64,000 bases of DNA from Eonycteris spelaea (GCA_003508835.1 PUFA01000655.1:57446-121445), one strand, 5' to 3'; positions 12,311 through 23,500 are shown, counted from the stretch's first letter. Numbers and translations: made by a program. Notes: generated by a model from the letters alone, not told the origin.

Positions 12311-12894
12311 TCAAGTGCTATTTGCTGCTACCACACTATGAAAATGGAATGTTAATCATGAGGCCCACAGGGCCAGCCATCAAGTCCTCCAGGTGACTTC
12401 AGAAGCATGGGACAGCACATGGAGGGGGGAAAGTTAATTCGGTGATGCTTTCTGAATGTCTTAGGAGAAAAGGAATGTACACATACACAGAAACAGTACA
12501 TTAGTGTCAGTCACAAGGAAATTATATGTCTACAGAGTTTACTTTAGGAAGAGGAAAGGGTTAGAGGAAAACTTTCACAAACACACCTTCTTTATGCCCA
12601 CAATGCTCCAGACTCAGTATTCCTTGTTTCCTAAGGTGTTCTTTATTCTAATATCCATTATTTTCCATGATAAATGCATGTCCATTTAAAAATGAAAATA
12701 ATAGCATCCACTACAACTTGCCACAAACGAGGACTTTATTTTTACAAATAAAGCTGCGAATAGGTTTAGTAAACAGGATTACTGCATCTGCAAGCAAAAG
12801 GGAACAAAGCAGACAGAGACAGACACAGTGGAAACACATGGGGAAGCGAGGCTGCGCAGAAAAAAAACAAACGAGCCGCAAAGAGTGGACAAAC
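12253..12894 (-). other. short ERC2 intron between candidate microexon and exon
   Basis: This stretch is only 642 bp and I see no interspersed repeat in it, in contrast to the repeat-loaded remainder. On the minus strand the first 100 nt after the microexon donor are T-rich and C/T-rich with ttttttt and several tgtctg/ctgcttt runs. Such context often accompanies regulated short exons. No coding potential is seen apart from the two flanking exons. Confidence 0.55.
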
Positions 12895-12918
12895 CTTGGT
12901 TCTTCTGGCATCCAGTAG
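12895..12918 (-). CDS. ERC2: candidate 24-nt neuronal microexon of ERC2
   Basis: On the minus strand a 24-nt segment from CTACTGG to ACCAAG is bounded by ...gctgttcag and gtttgt. It is a multiple of three and has no stop. Read in the phase of the downstream exon it encodes LLDARRTK. Splicing it in would give ...(ENQ)-LLDARRTK-HLQLTIQ..., adding eight residues to the coiled coil. The acceptor is strong; the donor matches consensus at AAG/gt and at +5 G but is weak at +3 and +4. The ERC2 reference protein, as I remember it, lacks these residues, so this would be an alternative cassette. No transcript evidence is available here. The alternative is a chance splice-like decoy in intron. Confidence 0.5.
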
Positions 12919-12965
12919 CTGAACAGCATGGGAAATGAAAAAAAAAAAAATGAAGCAAAAAATCA
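12919..12965 (-). promoter_or_regulatory. acceptor region of the candidate microexon
   Basis: On the minus strand this stretch has a 13-T run (12938-12950), then catttccc, then atgctgttcag. A TGC lies 10 to 8 nt before the exon. UGC close to the AG is the known signature of microexons activated by SRRM4 (nSR100) in neurons. Possible branch points are ttgat (A at 12963, 45 nt away) and ttcat (A at 12951). Function is inferred from sequence only. Confidence 0.5.
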
Positions 12966-14478
12966 ACACAAAGAAAAGTCCAGTACAAGCAAACGATATT
13001 TAACAGAAAGAACTTAACCAACACAAAGTACCTCCACAGAGAAAAAAAAGGAAAAAGAAAAATAATTTCTTATTACAGCAAAGACCCATAAGCTACACAG
13101 AATCTATAGCACTGGGGCTTGATAAATGTATTTTTTTTTTTAAATGTGAGGTTTATTCTACCTTTTGTTTTCCTACATCTCTGTGGTCCAGAAAGTCTTG
13201 GGCATATCACCAAAAAGAAAAGCACAATACTCCAGAAGCACCCAAATATTATTCCAGGTGACCATTTAACCAAAATCACAGTGAAAGCACTAGAGAAACA
13301 AATCAGAAAACATTCATCACGACAACCTCTGAATTGGAAACAAATTAGAAGACAAGCTCAATAACAAATAGCTCTAAACGATCAGTACACAATACAAGTG
13401 AAATCTCTCATAAAGTCAAAGCACCTTCTCTAAGGGTCAAAAATTAAGAAAAATGATGCAGGATTTGCAATTCTCTCCTTCCCATACTATTCTATTCCTT
13501 CGGATTGAATCACCACCCCTTCTCAACTGCGAAAGCACACTTTTTTGAGGCAATCACCCAAAGCCCACTAGATCAATAATAAAGAGCATTCATTTCAGCT
13601 TGTTATCTGTATCAGCAAACTGCAAGGTTGTATTCTAGAGCCAGCTCTTTAGAATCTCCATCATTGCCATGGTCTCAACTGCCCAAAGCCTCAATCACTC
13701 CTTCTGTAGCTTCCATTCCATAGTACATTTGGAGAGAGAAGCCCTTCCGATGCCCACCTACATCAGGATAGGACATAACCAGGTGATCTAACTTCGTGCC
13801 TGGTTCCCAGTCAAACTGCTGTCAACGTAGCACTTGTGGCACAGGTGGAACAGATGGCAAAGCAGCTAATTCCCTTCAAGTAAAAAGTGAGTTGATGGTT
13901 GAATGAGTATTCAGAAAGCTTTTTATTCCCCACCCTGATTCTGGGATCATTCTCCAGTTGTCCTCAAGGAATCAAAGCTCAAAAGGCAAACTTCCTTCTC
14001 CACAGCCTGCCACTGAGGACACCGCAAAGAAAAGCAAAGCAAGTGTGACACCTGGGATTCAGGTTACCCTTTACAGTCACTCTGCTGGGAATACAAAGAG
14101 AAATGCATCATATTGATCATGCATGATACCTAGGCTTTAACCCAGTTCTTTCTGACATACCCACCCCCACACACTTAATTGCATACTTTGAATTCTGCCC
14201 TGGATAGTAAAGACTAGCCCCATTTCCAATCCACAGAAGGAAAAAAGTTTTAAATCATTGGTCTGTCCTTCAAACATAGGTAAACAAAATTGGAGCTAAA
14301 AAGATTAGTCTGACCAACTGATTTCAAGTCTCAGACAATAAATGAGGCCATAATGACCTCTCTTTCTGGTATTATAGCAGGCTCCATTTTTTGGTAGGCC
14401 CTCCCAGTACACAACAGCTAGGCAAAAGCATCTACATCTTTCAAAACACTGTTGTACTTACAAAAAAAAAAAGCAATC

Positions 14479-14482
<4 letters not shown>

Positions 14483-14516
<34 letters not shown>
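14483..14516. repeat. (GA)17 microsatellite
   Basis: Pure GA tract, reading as (CU)n in the ERC2 transcript, 2.2 kb upstream of the exon. CU tracts can bind PTB proteins; any role here is inference. Confidence 0.97.
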
Positions 14517-14519
<3 letters not shown>

Positions 14520-16104
14520 CTCAAGGAAAGGTACTGAGCCAAAATTGGATTGTGCCCCAAATCTAGTGCATAATAGGTATTCAATAAATAGTGAGTGAAA
14601 TGTGGACAGAAATATGAAAGAACCAAAAGGGAAACTGTCTCCCCAGACAGTTGGCACAGAGGAACAATGCGAGGGAAAACAGGTTTCCATTCCTCTTTGC
14701 TTTGCTGCAGTAAGGATGGGGGAGGGGGAAAGTATCCTTGACTTCAGATTACTCTGATCCTGTTCTCTCCCCCAAACTCAAAATACCGCATGTCTACCAA
14801 GTCAGTCACCTGACAATACTGCTCCGAAGCTCCCAGCACTATGTCCACTTCACAAGAGGATGAATTGGGCTGGCTTAAAAGGATTTGACAGCAATCACAT
14901 CATTAGCAGAAATGGGCCAGTATCTATAACTGAGGTTTCCTCCAACCAATTCTAAAGTCTCCCTGCTCTAAAAATACTAAAGAACTTCATTTTGCACAAC
15001 TCTTAAAAGCTCCTATAGTCACTTAATTTTGAAAAAAAAAAGGAAAACAATGAAAATATAGGACTAAGCCACACTTGAGTTCATATGAGAAAGGGGGGAA
15101 AATATACTTTGCCTTAGCCAACGTTTAGGAGAGTGACTTCCAATAGCTACTGGAGTCAGAATCTAATCCAGATTTCAGAATGTCTAAAACATAAAAAAGG
15201 TAAATAGGATGAAAATATAATTGTGTGTGTATAATGCATGGAACACAATTCTTTAAATAGGGACTATCCAGATGTTTAGAATCTACTGTGTCTTATCCCC
15301 AAACATGGAAAATATGAGTTTCTGGCAGATTTGAAAAAATTTGTGACCTCAAGCTCTTTTCCACACTATGGGGAAAAAACAAAAAAATGATAAAGTTTTG
15401 TACTATAAAGCAGTTTAGGGTTTCATTGCTATGAAAACTGTCTCTGAGCTATATAAAAATATGAATTGGCTTATACCCAAAAGTCTTGAACTTTTTTTTA
15501 ATAAATCCATGCGCCTTCTCAAGCAAGGGCTTAACATAACTCTTTCAAAGAAAACAGAATCTTTTTGCAGACAACTTGGCCTGTTCTACTTCTTCTATGA
15601 CTTTATTTTCCTATTTATCATTTTCCAGTTTGTCTCTAATCAAATTTTAAGAGCAGGTTCTCTGATCCCTTTTTCCATAATCCCATGTGCAGGATGTACA
15701 GCACTCCTCATGGCTCCAAACCTTCACGTGTGTGAAAAGACAAACAGCAGACGTTGGCTAAAAACATGTGGCCCTCGTGTGCTGTGGAAGAGCTGCTCTG
15801 CTGAGAAAAGTATAAAAAGGTAATATTTAGATGTATGGTCCTATGCCTTCTCCTTTAGGAGAGAACAAGTACACATAGATAAATAAGGAATATTGATAGG
15901 TGATTTTTAAAAGCACCAAAGCACCAGGACCCTGGGTTTCTCACGCAGACGAGCTGTCAGGGATAACTGTGGAACCCGCTTTGGTTGATAACATGTGACA
16001 TTTTGCCAAGATTCATAACACTAAGAAGAATATACATGGGAAAGCCCTCTTGGCAGCTGCTTTCACAAGCAAAGAGTTGTTCTGGTTTTCATTATAGACC
16101 AATA

Positions 16105-16490
16105 CTGTAAGGTGGCACAGTATCGGAATATTGCAGTGAGCTGAGAGTTAAGGACTTAAGTTCTAATTCCAGCTTTGCTACTAACCAATTATATGATCTG
16201 GGAAAATAACCAAACTTGTCTGGGCTTCCAAGAACAGTGGTGAAGAGCTAAATTTTGAATCCTGGATCTACCTATGACAATCTATGTCACCTTGGACAAA
16301 TTACTTAACTACTCTGAGCATCGAATTATTCATCCATAAACAGGAAATTATCATTGTAACTAACTTAGAGCATTCACACAAAGACCACGTGAGATGCTCG
16401 TTGAGTAGGTGAACAAGCTTCCATACAGCACAAAACATAGGGCCTAGCACATAATGAGTGCTCAATAAATGTCCACTATTATCATTATTG
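16105..16490 (+). mobile_element. MIR SINE copies
   Basis: A diverged left piece (cagctttgctactaacca, atgatctggga) is followed by a clearer MIR at 16228-16490 with acaaattacttaactactctgagc, agggcctagcacataatgagtgctcaataaatg and an AT-rich end. Both lie on the plus strand. Confidence 0.7.
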
Positions 16491-17384
16491 TTGAGACAGT
16501 GGTGGTGGCTAGAGGCCCAGATTAAAATTTCTCTCCCATTTGAGCACGGAAAAGAAATAAGCATTAATGAACATAAATTTTTGATCATCAAATAAATGCA
16601 ATGGTGGGAAACTAAATGCTAAGGGCTTTGGTATTTTTTAAATAAGGGGAAACAGGAAACAGTTGTTTCAAGGCCAATTCAAAATGAATAAAATTGATTT
16701 CCTATTAACTGGTCTATAAATAACTCTACAAGGGGCTCTCGGGAATACCAACTGTTTCTGTTTGGAAGGTCATGGTTCTTTCCCTATTATTAGCCAATAT
16801 ATATAACCAACTAAAGGATAGTGGCATCCCCTGCTGTTGACACTGAGCTGGTATGTGTCAAAAAAAAAAAAAAGGTAATATCGATATTTTTTAAATGTGT
16901 TTAGAGAAGCAATCCAAAACATGTAATTATCAAACTGATGGCTAAAATTAGAACTTTTCCATTATTAATAGTCACAGCCACAAGCAGTTGTGAGAAAACA
17001 GCTCCTATATTTGAATTGCTTAGTAAATCTTTAAATGACATTTAAAAATCTTTATTACAATCTCTTTCCATCTCTCTTCTTCTCTCCCTAACATGTGCAT
17101 TTAACAGAACTGCCAATCATCTAAGTATTTTTAAAACAGGTAAGAGGTTTCACCTGAATTAATATTATTTCAAACAGCTAGGTGGCAGGCATTTAACTAC
17201 TAATTATTCCCTTCTCTGAGCTACACGGTTTCCTTAGCCAAATTCTAATTCCTGCCATTCAAAGTTTTCACAAGGAGAGTTTTTCTCCTTAGTACTCTCG
17301 TTTCCCTCTGTTTTTGAGTTACTCCTCCCCTGAGAAGCGGGGATAACTGACCTCCATTATACTGTGTGGTCATTTGGCCAGCAG

Positions 17385-17505
17385 CATCAGCATCACCTGG
17401 GATCATGTAAGAAAGGAGAAATCTCTGACCTCAGAATCAGAACCTTCATTTTAATAAGACCACCAGGTAAACTGTGGAAACATAAAGTTTAAGAAGCACT
17501 TGGTA
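17385..17505 (+). mobile_element. hAT-Charlie DNA transposon fragment
   Basis: Reads cagcagcatcagcatcacctggga near the start and ttaataagaccaccaggtaaac then aagtttaagaagcac near the end. This is a typical non-autonomous Charlie (MER-type) structure with partial inverted similarity between its ends. The subfamily is not certain. Confidence 0.65.
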
Positions 17506-17527
17506 GACTTCAAAAAAAAAAGTTGCA

Positions 17528-19340
17528 CTACAAATTCAATGTAATCCCCTCAAACTATAAGTAGCTTTTTAAAAAAATTTTTTAGGCGAGGCAACGCTTG
17601 GTTGACCTCACAGATTGCAAGGAACTTGTCAGCTTACAATCCCTTATTTTTTATTTTTTACGCCTATAGCACCTGGTCTTTCTAGGTGGTCTCCCATCCA
17701 AGTACTAACCAGGCCCAAACCTGCCTAGCTTCTGAGATCAGACAGGATTAGGCTTGCTCAGCATGGCATGGCCATAGACATAAATGGTATTTTTCATAGA
17801 GCTAGAACAAATAATTCTAAAATTTATATAAAACCACAAAAGATTCCAAATATCTAAAGCAATCTTGAGGAAAAAGAATGAAGTTGGAAGTATCTCGCTC
17901 TCTGATATCAAACTATACTACAAAGCTATAGTAATCAAAACATCATGGTACTGGCACAAAAACAGACACAGAGATCAATAGAACAGAATACAGAGCCCAG
18001 AAATAAAGCCACACTTATATGGTTAATTAATCTACAACAAAGGAGGAAAGAATATACAATGGGGAAAAGAGAGTTTCTTCAAAAAGCAATGTTGGCAAAA
18101 CTAAACAGATACATGAAAATAATTACCCCTTTTTTATACCATATACATAAATAAACTTAAAATGAATTAAAAATTTAAATGTAAGGCCTGAAATCATAAA
18201 TCTCCTAGAAAAAAAAAACAGGCAATAAACTCTTTGATAGCAGTCTTGGCAATAATTTTTGGATATGTCTCCTCAGGCAAAGACAATAAAGCAAAAATAA
18301 ACAAGCAGGACTACATTAAACTAAATATTTGTAAATGATATATCTGATAAAGGGTTAATATCCAAAATACATAAATAACTCACACCCTCAATATCAAAAA
18401 AAAAAAAAATCCAATTTAAAAAATGAACAGATCTAAATAGGTATTTCTCCAAAGAACACATACTGATAGCTAACAGACACATGAAAAAATATTCAACATC
18501 ACTAATCATCAAACCAAATGCAAACCAAATCTACCATTAGATATTACCTCATATCTGTCAGAATGGCTACTATCAAAAGGATGACAAATAACAAGTATTG
18601 GCAAAGATGTGGAGAAAAAGGAACCCTAGTACACTGTTAATGGGATTGTAACCTAGTGCAGCCTCTGTGTAAAACAGTATGGAGATTCCTCAAAAAATTA
18701 AAAATAGACCTACAATACAACCAAGCAATTCCACTTCTGGGTATTTATCCAAAGAAGAAAAAACACTAAGTCAAAAAGGTATATGCACCCTATGTTCATT
18801 ACAACATTGTTTATAATAGCCAAGATACGGAAGCAACCTAGGTGAATAAAGAAGATATGATATATATTATATATATGCAAAATAGAATATTAGATTATTA
18901 AGCATGAAATTTTAGTATTACTAAGCCATAAAAAATGAAATTTTGCCATTAATGACATCGATGGACATAGAAAGAATATTATGTTAAGTGAAATAAGTTG
19001 GACAGAGAAAGACAAATACCATATGATTTCACTTATATGTGAAATCTAAAAAACAAAACAAACAAACAAAATGAAACAGAAACAAATTTATAGATACAAA
19101 GAATAAACTGATGGTTGCCAGAAGGGAGAAGACTGGAGTGATGGGCAGAAAAGTGGAAGAGGATTAAGAAGGACAACCAGTTATGAAATAAGTCATGGGG
19201 ATATATGTACGATCACAGATGGTTACTAAACTTATTGTGGTGATTACTTTGTAAAGTATATAAATGTTTAATCAGTATATTGTACACGTGAAACTAACAT
19301 TATACTGTATGTCGACTATAATTTAAAATAATCTTTTTTA
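17528..19340 (+). mobile_element. L1 LINE, 5'-truncated, carrying a 5S-derived insertion
   Basis: The 3' end of L1 ORF2 begins with ctacaaattcaatgtaatccc at about 17528. It resumes at 17780 (aaatggtatttttcatagag) after the insertion described separately. Recognisable frame pieces include the region reading as [17 protein letters not shown] (from 17945). The sequence continues through catatgatttcacttatatg into a 3' UTR that ends about 19340. Frames are broken by stops and frameshifts, so it is inactive. It lies antisense to ERC2. Confidence 0.88.
17553..17779 (-). mobile_element. 5S-rRNA-derived SINE-like insertion inside L1
   Basis: On the minus strand, 17779 to 17660 aligns over its whole length with 5S rRNA: it begins gtctatggccatgccat and ends accaggtgctataggcg. 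The 5S internal promoter is nearly intact: A-box aagctaggcagg (one change) and C-box ggttagtacttggatggg. After the 5S part come an A/T linker, then about 60 nt of non-5S sequence (attgtaagctgacaag, gaggtcaaccaagcg, ttgcctcgcc) and an A-rich end (taaaaaa). A 5S head with an unrelated tail fits a SINE rather than a bare 5S pseudogene. 5S-derived SINEs are known in fruit bats. L1 sequence flanks both sides. No clear target duplication was found. Confidence 0.78.
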
Positions 19341-19540
19341 AAGTTTCAGCCTTACTGCTGATTTAAGAAACAATTATTTGGTAATGGAAAGGTGGGGAAG
19401 AAAAGCATTATTAAAATAGTACTGTATCTAGTCCTAAGGAACACACTGAAAAGTCAGCTTATGTGATTAATAAAATCTGAGTACACTATGAGAAGTAGCC
19501 CTCAATAAAAGATATTACTCAATAAAGTAGACAGAGAGGG

Positions 19541-19563
19541 TCATTCATTCATTCATTCATTCA
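19541..19563. repeat. (ATTC)n short tandem repeat
   Basis: Five to six copies of tcat/attc followed by aaccattattgaattatgtgc. This resembles the antisense 3' end of L2, whose ends are naturally attc-rich. Confidence 0.7.
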
Positions 19564-19639
19564 ACCATTATTGAATTATGTGCTGTTTGACAGATATGTA
19601 TACTAAGTTACCTCTCCAGCCAAAAAAGAAATCCTAACA

Positions 19640-19800
19640 GGTTAAATATAAATAGATAAATTTTACTTATATATAAAATATGTGATACTATATTGTAAAT
19701 AATATTATAAATTATCTATTATCATATATGCTATTTATTTTTAAAGAATATATAATATTTAAATTTTAATTTCATATTGTTATTTAATGTTTTCATTATC
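19640..19800. other. AT-rich stretch
   Basis: About 160 bp of nearly pure A/T with runs of atataa and tattat. No gene or element is recognised. It lies between an L1 end and unique intron. Confidence 0.8.
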
Positions 19801-20319
19801 TACAAGACAGTCTGAGGGAACCTTTAAAAAGTCATCTGCAAAGTCCGTACTAGGCTTTATATTCAACTGCTTTATTCTTTTCTACTTTAAAAACCATTTC
19901 TGTATGCACGTCTATGCTCTCCATGGAACTGTAAGTGACTGAGGAAACCATGAGGAGTATGAGATGAGTCTCCTCTTACAAATTACAACTTGAACAGTGT
20001 ATAGGAGAAATGTGAATACACTGGTTCCTAAGCGGTCTGATCACTCAAGCTCTCTAAGATTTTCCATTTCATGAATGAACTAGAACCAAAGGCTGAACTT
20101 TTATTTCTTTCTCTGGTGCAAGAATGGATACTGACTGCTGTAACCACACAATGCTTATGCTCTTAATGTTTTATTATATATTTTTAATTTGATGGGAAAA
20201 TAGATTTTATTTAAAATATCGTAATGGTATATATTTTTAATATTTTATACATATTCATATTTTTAATATTTCATATATCTCAGAGAGACTAAATGAATAT
20301 ATTATAACCCACAAACAAA

Positions 20320-20612
20320 AATATGGCCATCCTACCACAGAAAAGGAAAGTGACACAAATAAACAAGGAAAATAACTAGAAAAAAATGCATTGAAATGAT
20401 AATAGCTGGGGAAAAGGGAGATAGAGAATGACTGGGTATAGAGCTTTGGGGAAAATAGTTAAAATGTTTTGATGAAAATATTTTGATATCAGAGAGTCAT
20501 GATGATTATACGCCTCTGAATATACTAAAAATTACTGAATTGTACTTTTTTAAAAGTAAATTTTATGGCACATGAGTTATATCTCAAAGCTATTAAAAAT
20601 GATGGGAGGTAG
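20320..20612 (+). mobile_element. old L1M-type 3' end
   Basis: Contains gagctttggggaaaatag, ttactgaattgtactttttt, aaagtaaattttatggcaca and a tail reading tatatctcaaagctattaaaaa. This is the usual 3' UTR pattern of old mammalian L1s. Confidence 0.6.
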
Positions 20613-20699
20613 GAGAATTATAGATGCCTTCCTATTTCCTATTTTTATTCATCAAATATTTTTTTCCAAAAATAATTTTGAATGCCTACTGCTAATTCT

Positions 20700-21062
20700 G
20701 AATCTCTATGTCCCCCTAAATTCTTATATTGACACCTAATCCTCAATGTGATGCTATTTGGAGGTTGGGCCTTTGGGAGGTGATTAGATCATGAGAGTGG
20801 AGACCTCATGAATGGGGTTGGTACCCTTATAAAAGAGGCCTCAGAGAGCTCCCTTGACCCTTCTACCATGTGAAGACATAGTGAGAAGAGAAAATAGCTG
20901 TCTGTGAACTAGAAAGCAGAGCCTCACTAGACACCAAATCTGCCAACACCTTGATTTTGGAATTCCCAGACTCCAGAACTGTGAGAAATAAATGTTTGTT
21001 GTTTATAAGCCACCCAGGCTATTGTAGTTTTATTATAACCACTTGGATGGACTAAGACACTT
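20700..21062 (+). mobile_element. MaLR-like solitary LTR (copy 1)
   Basis: Reads gatgctatttggaggttggg, cctttgggaggtgattag, tcatgaatggggttgg, ccttataaaagaggcctc, then ccagactccagaactgtgag with aataaatg and a final atggactaagaca. The layout (U3, TATA-like ataaaa, polyadenylation signal, short U5) is that of an ERVL-MaLR-type LTR. It is non-coding. A related copy is at 36421-36786. The subfamily is uncertain. Confidence 0.62.
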
Positions 21063-21074
21063 GCCATATGCTTA

Positions 21075-21480
21075 TCACTGCTAGGTTAGTTAAGATTCTT
21101 CGAGTTGCAAACAACAGAAATCGACTCGGCCTGTCTTAAGCCAAAGGTAGCAAAGTATGGAAAAATATCAGTTTTTCCCTGAATCAAAACAGCAATTGTA
21201 AAATCAAAACCCCAAGGAAAGAAGGAAGCTGGACACAACAGAGAACTCTCAAAGCTTATGATTTGGTTTCAACGACTCCTTGCTTTAAACTATAAATACC
21301 CAGACAGATGATAAAATTGTCCTAGCATGGGCCAGGTGTTCACAATGAATCAATCAGTTGTGGCAGCTGATTCTGCCCATCTGGAACTACTCCAAGGAGG
21401 AAATTTGTTTAAAGGTGGGCAGAGACCCCAAGAATAATCTACCATAATTGCTGTTATAATTAAAGATTTTTTAAAAATCA
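21075..21480 (+). mobile_element. unnamed old interspersed repeat
   Basis: The opening gttgcaaacaacagaaatcg, ctcggcctgtcttaagcca resembles a common mammalian repeat whose copies start with 'acaacagaaa ... ggcttaagc'. I cannot assign a family. It ends before the polyadenylated segment at 21490. Confidence 0.4.
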
Positions 21481-21489
21481 AAATATGAC

Positions 21490-21925
21490 TTTACTGTGAG
21501 TCTGTTTTCTTTTTCCATCTAAGATAACATATCTTTGAAATAGCAGAGTAATCCCCTTTTTCAGACTCAAGTCGTAGCCTCCCACCAGAGCAGAGACCAC
21601 TGAATTCCTCATTGTTATCTTGTTGCCCACATACCATTTCTATTTATGTGCTGTAGATGTTAACTATCCCATACCCACCAACATAAAAGAAGTGTCTCTC
21701 TGTTTTACTTTTTATTCTAATCACAGAGATTTTCCTACTTTGCTTTCTCCTGCCTCCCTAATCTACCACCAATGGATTTTATGTAACCCTTCTTATGTCT
21801 CCTCCTTTGGTTCTAATGTATAAAATAAGCTGTAAAACTGCCATTCACTGCAGTATTTTGTCAATTTATTGAGATTTTGCTCCCCAGTAATTGTCAGTTT
21901 GGCTCAAATAAACTCTAAAAAAAAA
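21490..21925 (+). mobile_element. retroelement 3' end with polyadenylation signal
   Basis: Reads ccctaatctaccaccaatgg, ctcctttggttctaatgtat, aaaataagctgtaaaactg, then tttggctcaaataaactc followed by an A9 run. A poly(A) signal plus terminal A run marks a retroposed or LTR-type end. The family is not named. Confidence 0.45.
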
Positions 21926-22194
21926 TCAAAATATGAATAATAGTGCTATGGTTATATTTATGCAAGGGAAGAAATCCCTAAAAGGCACTATATATAAAAC
22001 TCAGGTGGTCTTCATGGTAGGGACATAACTATGCCAATTCAAACTTCTGACATCCAGCAACAGACATGATGAGTCTGGAAAACGTAAGGAGAATTATAGA
22101 CTTTCAGGAGGAAATAGAAGAATAATTAATTAGAGAATGAAAGTCCTAAAGATTTGATTGAGGATAATACCTCCAATGAGAACACTCTTTCATG

Positions 22195-22440
22195 TCAGAC
22201 AGCCTTGCATCAAGCTCCAGCTTGGTCACTCACCAGCTGCGGGGTTCCACAGGAGTAGGTGGGATGTGTGACTCTAGCAGGTTGCTTCTGTACTCTAGAT
22301 CTCAGTTTCCAGTTTTTAAAACCTCTAATAATACAAACATCTCACAAAACCATAATAAGGTTAAATAGATAACATATCAGAGACTAAGTAAGTCCCACTC
22401 CAGCCCACAGGAAGCTATTGTTTTTAAAAGCCACTATTAT
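22195..22440 (+). mobile_element. MIR-like SINE fragment
   Basis: Diverged MIR order: ctccagcttggtcactcacc, gtgtgactctagcaggttgc, ctcagtttccagtttttaaaac, ataaggttaaatagat. Weak but consistent. Confidence 0.5.
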
Positions 22441-22491
22441 TATTAATATCCAAACCTTCCCAAAATGCAATAAAAAGATATGAAAGTAGAT

Positions 22492-22501
22492 GGGGGGGGG
22501 G
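22492..22501. repeat. poly-G run
   Basis: Ten consecutive G. No context suggests a function. Confidence 0.95.
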
Positions 22502-22659
22502 ATGTGAAATTAAGTTTGGCTGTGTCATATACAAATAAAATCTTTAACCCACAGGAACTTTTTGTCTTGGCCACTTCAGATGTTAACCTTTCAATAGCAA
22601 ATAAAATACTTTGAAAGAACAACCTTGGGTTTTGCTACAATCCGATAATGCATTTTAAA

Positions 22660-23300
22660 GAGACAGCACTAAACTGTTGTCTGTATCCATAAGTCTCTGT
22701 CACGTTTGTTTGTTGCTTTCAGTTTTATATCCCATATATAAGTGAAGTCATACTGTTCTCAACTTTTTCTGATTTATCTCGCTTAGCATGATAATCTCAA
22801 GATCTATCCACGTTGTCGCAAATGGCAGTATTTCATCTTATCTTATGGCTGGGTAATATTCCATTGCATATATGTACCACATCTTCTTTAACCAGTCATC
22901 TGTTGTAGGACACTTCGGTTGTTTCCGTGTCTTGGCCACCATGAATAATGCTGCTATGAACATCGGTGTGCAAATATCTTTATGAATAAATGCTTTCAAA
23001 TTTTTAGGGTAAATACCCAGAAGAGGGATTGCTGGGTCATATGGTAATTCTATTCTTAATTTTTTGAGGAACCTCCATACTGTTTTCCACAGTGGCTGTG
23101 CCAATTTACATTCCCACCAGCAGTGTGTGAAGGTTCGTTTTCCCTGGGAGGAGATAGATAAGGGTAAAAAGGGTCACCATAAATGGTGACAAAAAGGAAA
23201 CTTAACTTTGGGTAGTGAACACACAATGCTATATACATATGACATATTATTAAATTGTATACTTGAAACCTATATGATTTTATTAACCAATTTCACCCCA
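22660..23300. mobile_element. L1 LINE with 5' inversion (twin-priming structure)
   Basis: 22680-23130 is L1 ORF2 end and early 3' UTR in minus orientation; its translation includes [20 protein letters not shown] and DDWLKKMWYIYAMEYYPAIR. From about 23138 the orientation flips: plus-strand L1 3' UTR (gtagtgaacacacaatgc, gtatacttgaaacctatatg, caatttcaccccaataaat) runs to an A-rich end at 23300. An inverted 5' piece joined to a normal 3' end is the known signature of twin priming during L1 retrotransposition. It is not coding-competent. Confidence 0.8.
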
Positions 23301-23369
23301 ATAAATTTAATAATAAACAGACAACAAGTATTTAACAACAAAATCACTGAATATTAGTGATGAAAGTGA

Positions 23370-23500
23370 TCAGAAGAACAATCATCTTTGCGTCTTTCAC
23401 AAGGGATAAACTGAGGCCCAAAGACGGGGACCACTCCTCACCTGAGGTCACAACAGAGATGACAGCTCTGCTAGTTTTAAAGCCCAGGCACCAAACTTCC
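23370..23500 (-). mobile_element. MIR SINE fragment
   Basis: Antisense MIR: aagggataaactgaggccca, cacctgaggtcacaaca, ttttaaagcccaggcac. Confidence 0.65.

Noticed and set aside
12766..13024. Overlapping minus-strand frames around the microexon as a longer coding exon
   Set aside because: The frame is Phe/Cys-rich outside the 24 nt and reads through a poly-T tract and intron-like text. Only the 24 nt bounded by splice signals are plausible.
15431..15823. 130-codon plus-strand open frame in unique intron
   Set aside because: Longest unexplained frame, but it has low-complexity Phe-rich stretches, no domain, no splice context and AT-rich intron composition. It is antisense to ERC2 and probably chance.
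17660..17779. Functional 5S rRNA gene
   Set aside because: Several substitutions across the body, no T-run terminator immediately after the 5S end, an unrelated tail and location inside L1 indicate a retroposed derivative.
22838..23104. 88-codon frame [12 protein letters not shown]... as a gene
   Set aside because: It is the C-terminal end of L1 ORF2 in a truncated, inverted L1 copy. The similar frame at 52994-53287 is the same.
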